Position numbers and translations under genes: made by a program | Part shown: positions 39,901-41,639 of the stretch, in pieces | Numbering within the stretch: the first letter of the stretch is position 1 | Layout: every line of letters begins with the position of its first letter | Notes under the pieces: generated by a model | Told to the model about the DNA's origin: nothing | The model's database searches: none | The model's input: only the letters and a program-made list of their open reading frames with translations | Origin: JABMMZ01 sp044368575 | GTDB lineage: Bacteria > Bacteroidota > Bacteroidia > NS11-12g > UBA955 | Length of the DNA: 41,639 nucleotides | Reading direction: 5' to 3' | Assembly (NCBI GenBank): GCA_044368575.1 | Contig: JBIPPH010000017.1 | Coordinates: 1 to 41,639, forward strand

Positions 39901-41639
39901 GTTAGCACCAACTAATTTTTCCCACTTGGTTTTGTTCAAGGCTGTATCAAAGTTGATTTCAGACCATGTACGCATACAACCAGGTTTGGTGTCATCTAAT
40001 ATGAAGGTGATACCATAATTGTCTTGGTCACTACCTAAACACAATGTACCAATCTTTCTTAATTTCTTAGCACTTGGTGGTTGTAAAGCTAAAGCAGCAA
40101 CAGCTTCGTGCTCACAAGCCAACGGATGGCAGAAATCTTTATGCTTTAAACGCACATTGAAACAACGCACTGTTCTACCAGCATAGAATTTTTGTCTGTG
40201 GGCAGCAGCGTTTACGCTATCACCTACTCTGTAACCAGGCATTACATCGTATTTCCATACGTTGTGCCATGGTTGCACCGTGCTTACAGGAATGGTATCT
40301 TGAACATAAACAACCCATACGTTGAACAAAGCCTTGTCGGTCGAGTTGTATATAATTAATGTGTTGCCAGACTGAACTGTTAGGTAACGAGGACCTACAA
40401 ATCGATTTGGCGGCAGACCATTTTTAAAGTCAATATAAACAGTATCTCCAGCTTGCAAATAGAATTTCGTAGCTGTCGTCACATCTAATTGAGCAGGACC
40501 ACTGATCAAGCTCTTAACTTGAATCTTATTGGTGATATTTTGGTAAATTACAGAGTCTTTAGTTTTGTTCGCTAAAGCGTTAGCGCCATAGTACAAGAAA
40601 GTGTCTCTGATGATAGCAACAGAATCATCAGCCCACATTCTTTGTTGATAGCACAAACCTGAGTCTTTGCTGTAACGTAAAACACTCTCAGATTGTAAAC
40701 CAAAACGTGTTTGGTACAATGAATCCCAAGGTGTATACCAATGCGAAGGCAAAGAGTCTTTACTGTATTTACAGTTCTTGCCAACGTTTACACCATTTTT
40801 AGTATCAGTGGTACATTTTTCGCAATAGTCATCGTCAAAATCCCACAAACGAGTTGTGCACTCATTGCCTCTTTGTTGGTTGGCTCTTTTAAGAACAGGA
40901 GCTGGACCATCTGGAGAACCCGCTTTACCTTTAATGAAGGCGTGCACTAATGGCTTGTTGAAACCAGGGTAAATGCGCTCATGGATTGAAGGATCAAACA
41001 CTGTGTTTGATGGCAATAACTGGCGAGTAGTTTTATTCACTATACCGCTGTCATAGATCAACACCAATGAGTCATCGTCAACTTTATTGTAGTCATTGTG
41101 ATAGAACTTAGAGAAGTTATAAAAGTGCACCGTATCTTTGATAACACACTGATAACGTTGTGTATCTTCCAAGAAACGCATACCGCTCATAATTGAACCT
41201 TCAATGATTGATTGTGGTCCGATAACCAATATGGTATCGAATACTGTTCTTCCACAACCAGGAATGGCGTGGGTAAATGAGAATGTAACTTGGTATGGAC
41301 CTAAGCCACCAAATTTATGTGAACCCACCCAGTTACGAGTAATGTTAGCTGGAATTGGAGGTAATTCATAGGTATACAATGGATTTGCACCTTGAGGAAC
41401 TGGTCCATCTTTCAATTTGAAGCTAAAAGTAGCATCAGGTAAACACAATGAGTCGAAGTCCGCAATGATTTTTGGCTTAATGATCAAGTTGGTAGCTGAT
41501 GCTTGGAAAGTAAAGGTTTCAGTACAACCGAAGTTGGTAGTTACCGTTAACTTAGTAGTAAAGTTACCACCTGAAGGGCCTTGAGACTTGAACCAGTGGC
41601 ATACGCCATTAGGCACGTTTGCTTGCCACAAGGTAGGGG
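36904..41639 (-). CDS. Giant surface protein with PKD-like repeats and gliding-motility C-terminal domain (5' end missing)
   Basis: The frame is open to the right edge (about 1577 codons seen; the N-terminus is outside), so its full length is unknown. Repeats of Ig/PKD type are visible, for example WLWDFGDNQFG and, much earlier in the protein, RLWDFDDDYCEKC, both with the PKD-like W-x-F-G/D-D motif and followed by strands such as KYTAPGKYYIKLT and AYTKAGKYTVKFM. The C-terminal ~100 residues (TPPNVFTPNNTFDGLDADG, then YELYIYDRWGVKVFES, then CPDGTYYYILKYAFKG) form the gliding-motility-associated domain (type B sorting signal), recognised by T9SS. The protein is cysteine-rich for a surface adhesin. 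It is likely exported and anchored on the cell surface; adhesion or gliding is inferred from the family. Confidence 0.88.
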   Translation of the reverse strand, partial: PTLWQANVPNGVCHWFKSQGPSGGNFTTKLTVTTNFGCTETFTFQASATNLIIKPKIIADFDSLCLPDATFSFKLKDGPVPQGANPLYTYELPPIPANITRNWVGSHKFGGLGPYQVTFSFTHAIPGCGRTVFDTILVIGPQSIIEGSIMSGMRFLEDTQRYQCVIKDTVHFYNFSKFYHNDYNKVDDDSLVLIYDSGIVNKTTRQLLPSNTVFDPSIHERIYPGFNKPLVHAFIKGKAGSPDGPAPVLKRANQQRGNECTTRLWDFDDDYCEKCTTDTKNGVNVGKNCKYSKDSLPSHWYTPWDSLYQTRFGLQSESVLRYSKDSGLCYQQRMWADDSVAIIRDTFLYYGANALANKTKDSVIYQNITNKIQVKSLISGPAQLDVTTATKFYLQAGDTVYIDFKNGLPPNRFVGPRYLTVQSGNTLIIYNSTDKALFNVWVVYVQDTIPVSTVQPWHNVWKYDVMPGYRVGDSVNAAAHRQKFYAGRTVRCFNVRLKHKDFCHPLACEHEAVAALALQPPSAKKLRKIGTLCLGSDQDNYGITFILDDTKPGCMRTWSEINFDTALNKTKWEKLVGANLTPGTVSMGGLPPINPPYQVPIPGYQVNGPAGNRFSKQFTVDDIKDTVTGYINVGLIIGNGIWPRPVDPNNPGSGSDYPAGCVDTVYYNKFARFPILDNRFRIIKPKEGTEFTKICKRDSISLTTLAWNRSYVPDVEEATWTLEAPNVGKYYTQYYRLAVTERYTRFARLKGDKTKLTDTTQLEDRLQVVKTSFFDGKTKTTDSFEIRTAKVLKWHTEADITPVFDIIKLILQANNIDVYELSPAQISELIWNGQGTFGKPFTGSRGCLDTTGFGRFIRFYKVADKKDSMHYRDSTLLPLDRTIGWDGKYYNAYTFVPQYSGYYIANFGLRSTAPENCTKKLGTAKKVLVGFFGVMNYTDTILCHGQQVVAHPEFRYFNVYPELPGYCAVTGNNLLDCYDYWRNRISEAGQANREGYTRHDLNKKDDGTDPKSIFGGFPYSVTGLWNDPNGNLILGGGSGSIYYNKDTGEMYTIRTAASDSAGCKDTLPQNIYVTAVRANMKLDQTRPQCNTIVELFDSSYLIDPCPSALGTPCDKIVKWTVYWGDKSINSVNSFFNNLPSKIGHDYTKNGRFKVRWKVETQLGCVAWDSTEIYIPGPEPLYDRNMLTQYCVNDKVRFFNLSKHTRADSSIWLWDFGDNQFGNQYDTITKANDTMTHKYTAPGKYYIKLTQFYQLKVGTTVKRCLATYPDTTQGDTMFAITIYAYDTTKLRATPMRVCIGDTIKFTGNVRPDGRYTFYKWNYGVSATDTSVLPDTITKRAYTKAGKYTVKFMGDVNTVPSTDKVCAAQDSVVVEVLGVTADFDIDSTNKPVFCFTNTSTNSKSNRWSFYNPKDLLTLPVATRIFIANGQNPGDYDAAKICEDYRDSLGSYWVCLEATNEIGCKDTICKKVYNNFQAIITPPNVFTPNNTFDGLDADGLKGNEVFNILIKGETKYELYIYDRWGVKVFESKDKNIDWNGKVNNTGAICPDGTYYYILKYAFKGKDKDEEPLNGVVKIIR

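Overview
The window is low-GC DNA from a member of the Bacteroidota. The evidence is a type IX secretion (T9SS) C-terminal sorting domain, a giant PKD-repeat adhesin with a gliding-motility-associated C-terminal domain, many short lipoproteins, and Bacteroidota-type promoters (TTTG, 19-21 bp, TAnnTTTG). I cannot assign a genus. No tRNA, rRNA, transposase, integrase or CRISPR array is visible.

Left part (1-6467). A minus-strand STAND NTPase carries an N-terminal zinc ribbon and two HEPN-like domains. It is interrupted by an in-frame TAA directly followed by ATG, and its C-terminal part runs off the left edge. Next to it is a minus-strand trio: a helical/coiled-coil protein ending in helix-hairpin-helix motifs, a one-TM protein, and a membrane protein with two RCK-type Rossmann lobes but no K+ selectivity filter. 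Two small plus-strand genes follow.

Cytoskeleton-like region (6620-18272). A minus-strand operon with a good promoter and a terminator encodes, in order of transcription, a vWA-like lipoprotein, a three-TM protein, a tubulin/FtsZ-superfamily GTPase homologue (566 aa) and a 1212-aa protein with an actin/Hsp70-type ATPase core. Beside it are a single-HKD phospholipase D-like protein, a coiled-coil membrane protein, a small lipoprotein, an OmpA-domain lipoprotein with PD40-like propeller repeats, and a PrsW-type membrane protease. This resembles the tubulin-like/vWA/OmpA membrane-remodelling neighbourhoods predicted by Makarova and Koonin (2010), with an actin-like ATPase added.

Receptor/channel pair (18424-24013). 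A 1517-aa protein combines a signal peptide, a periplasmic domain, about seven TM helices, a STAND/AAA ATPase, a helical repeat region and a C-terminal TerB domain. It sits 4 bp upstream of a pentameric ligand-gated ion channel (Cys-loop superfamily) homologue. This looks like an undescribed sensor-ATPase-channel module.

Light/oxidative stress region (25500-35424). One minus-strand run encodes an AlkB-type dioxygenase, TspO, a 47-aa DUF2256 protein and a flavin-reductase-like protein. A plus-strand run encodes a TIGR03643 protein, a photolyase FAD-domain protein with a permuted layout, and an FeS-photolyase relative lacking most FeS ligands. Between them are a T9SS cargo protein, a VOC protein, an Abi-like membrane protein and a GYF-domain protein. 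Two composite palindromic repeat elements, about 4.1 kb apart in direct orientation, flank the first block.

Right end (35443-41639). mnmE, then a strong terminator, then the 5'-truncated giant adhesin gene.
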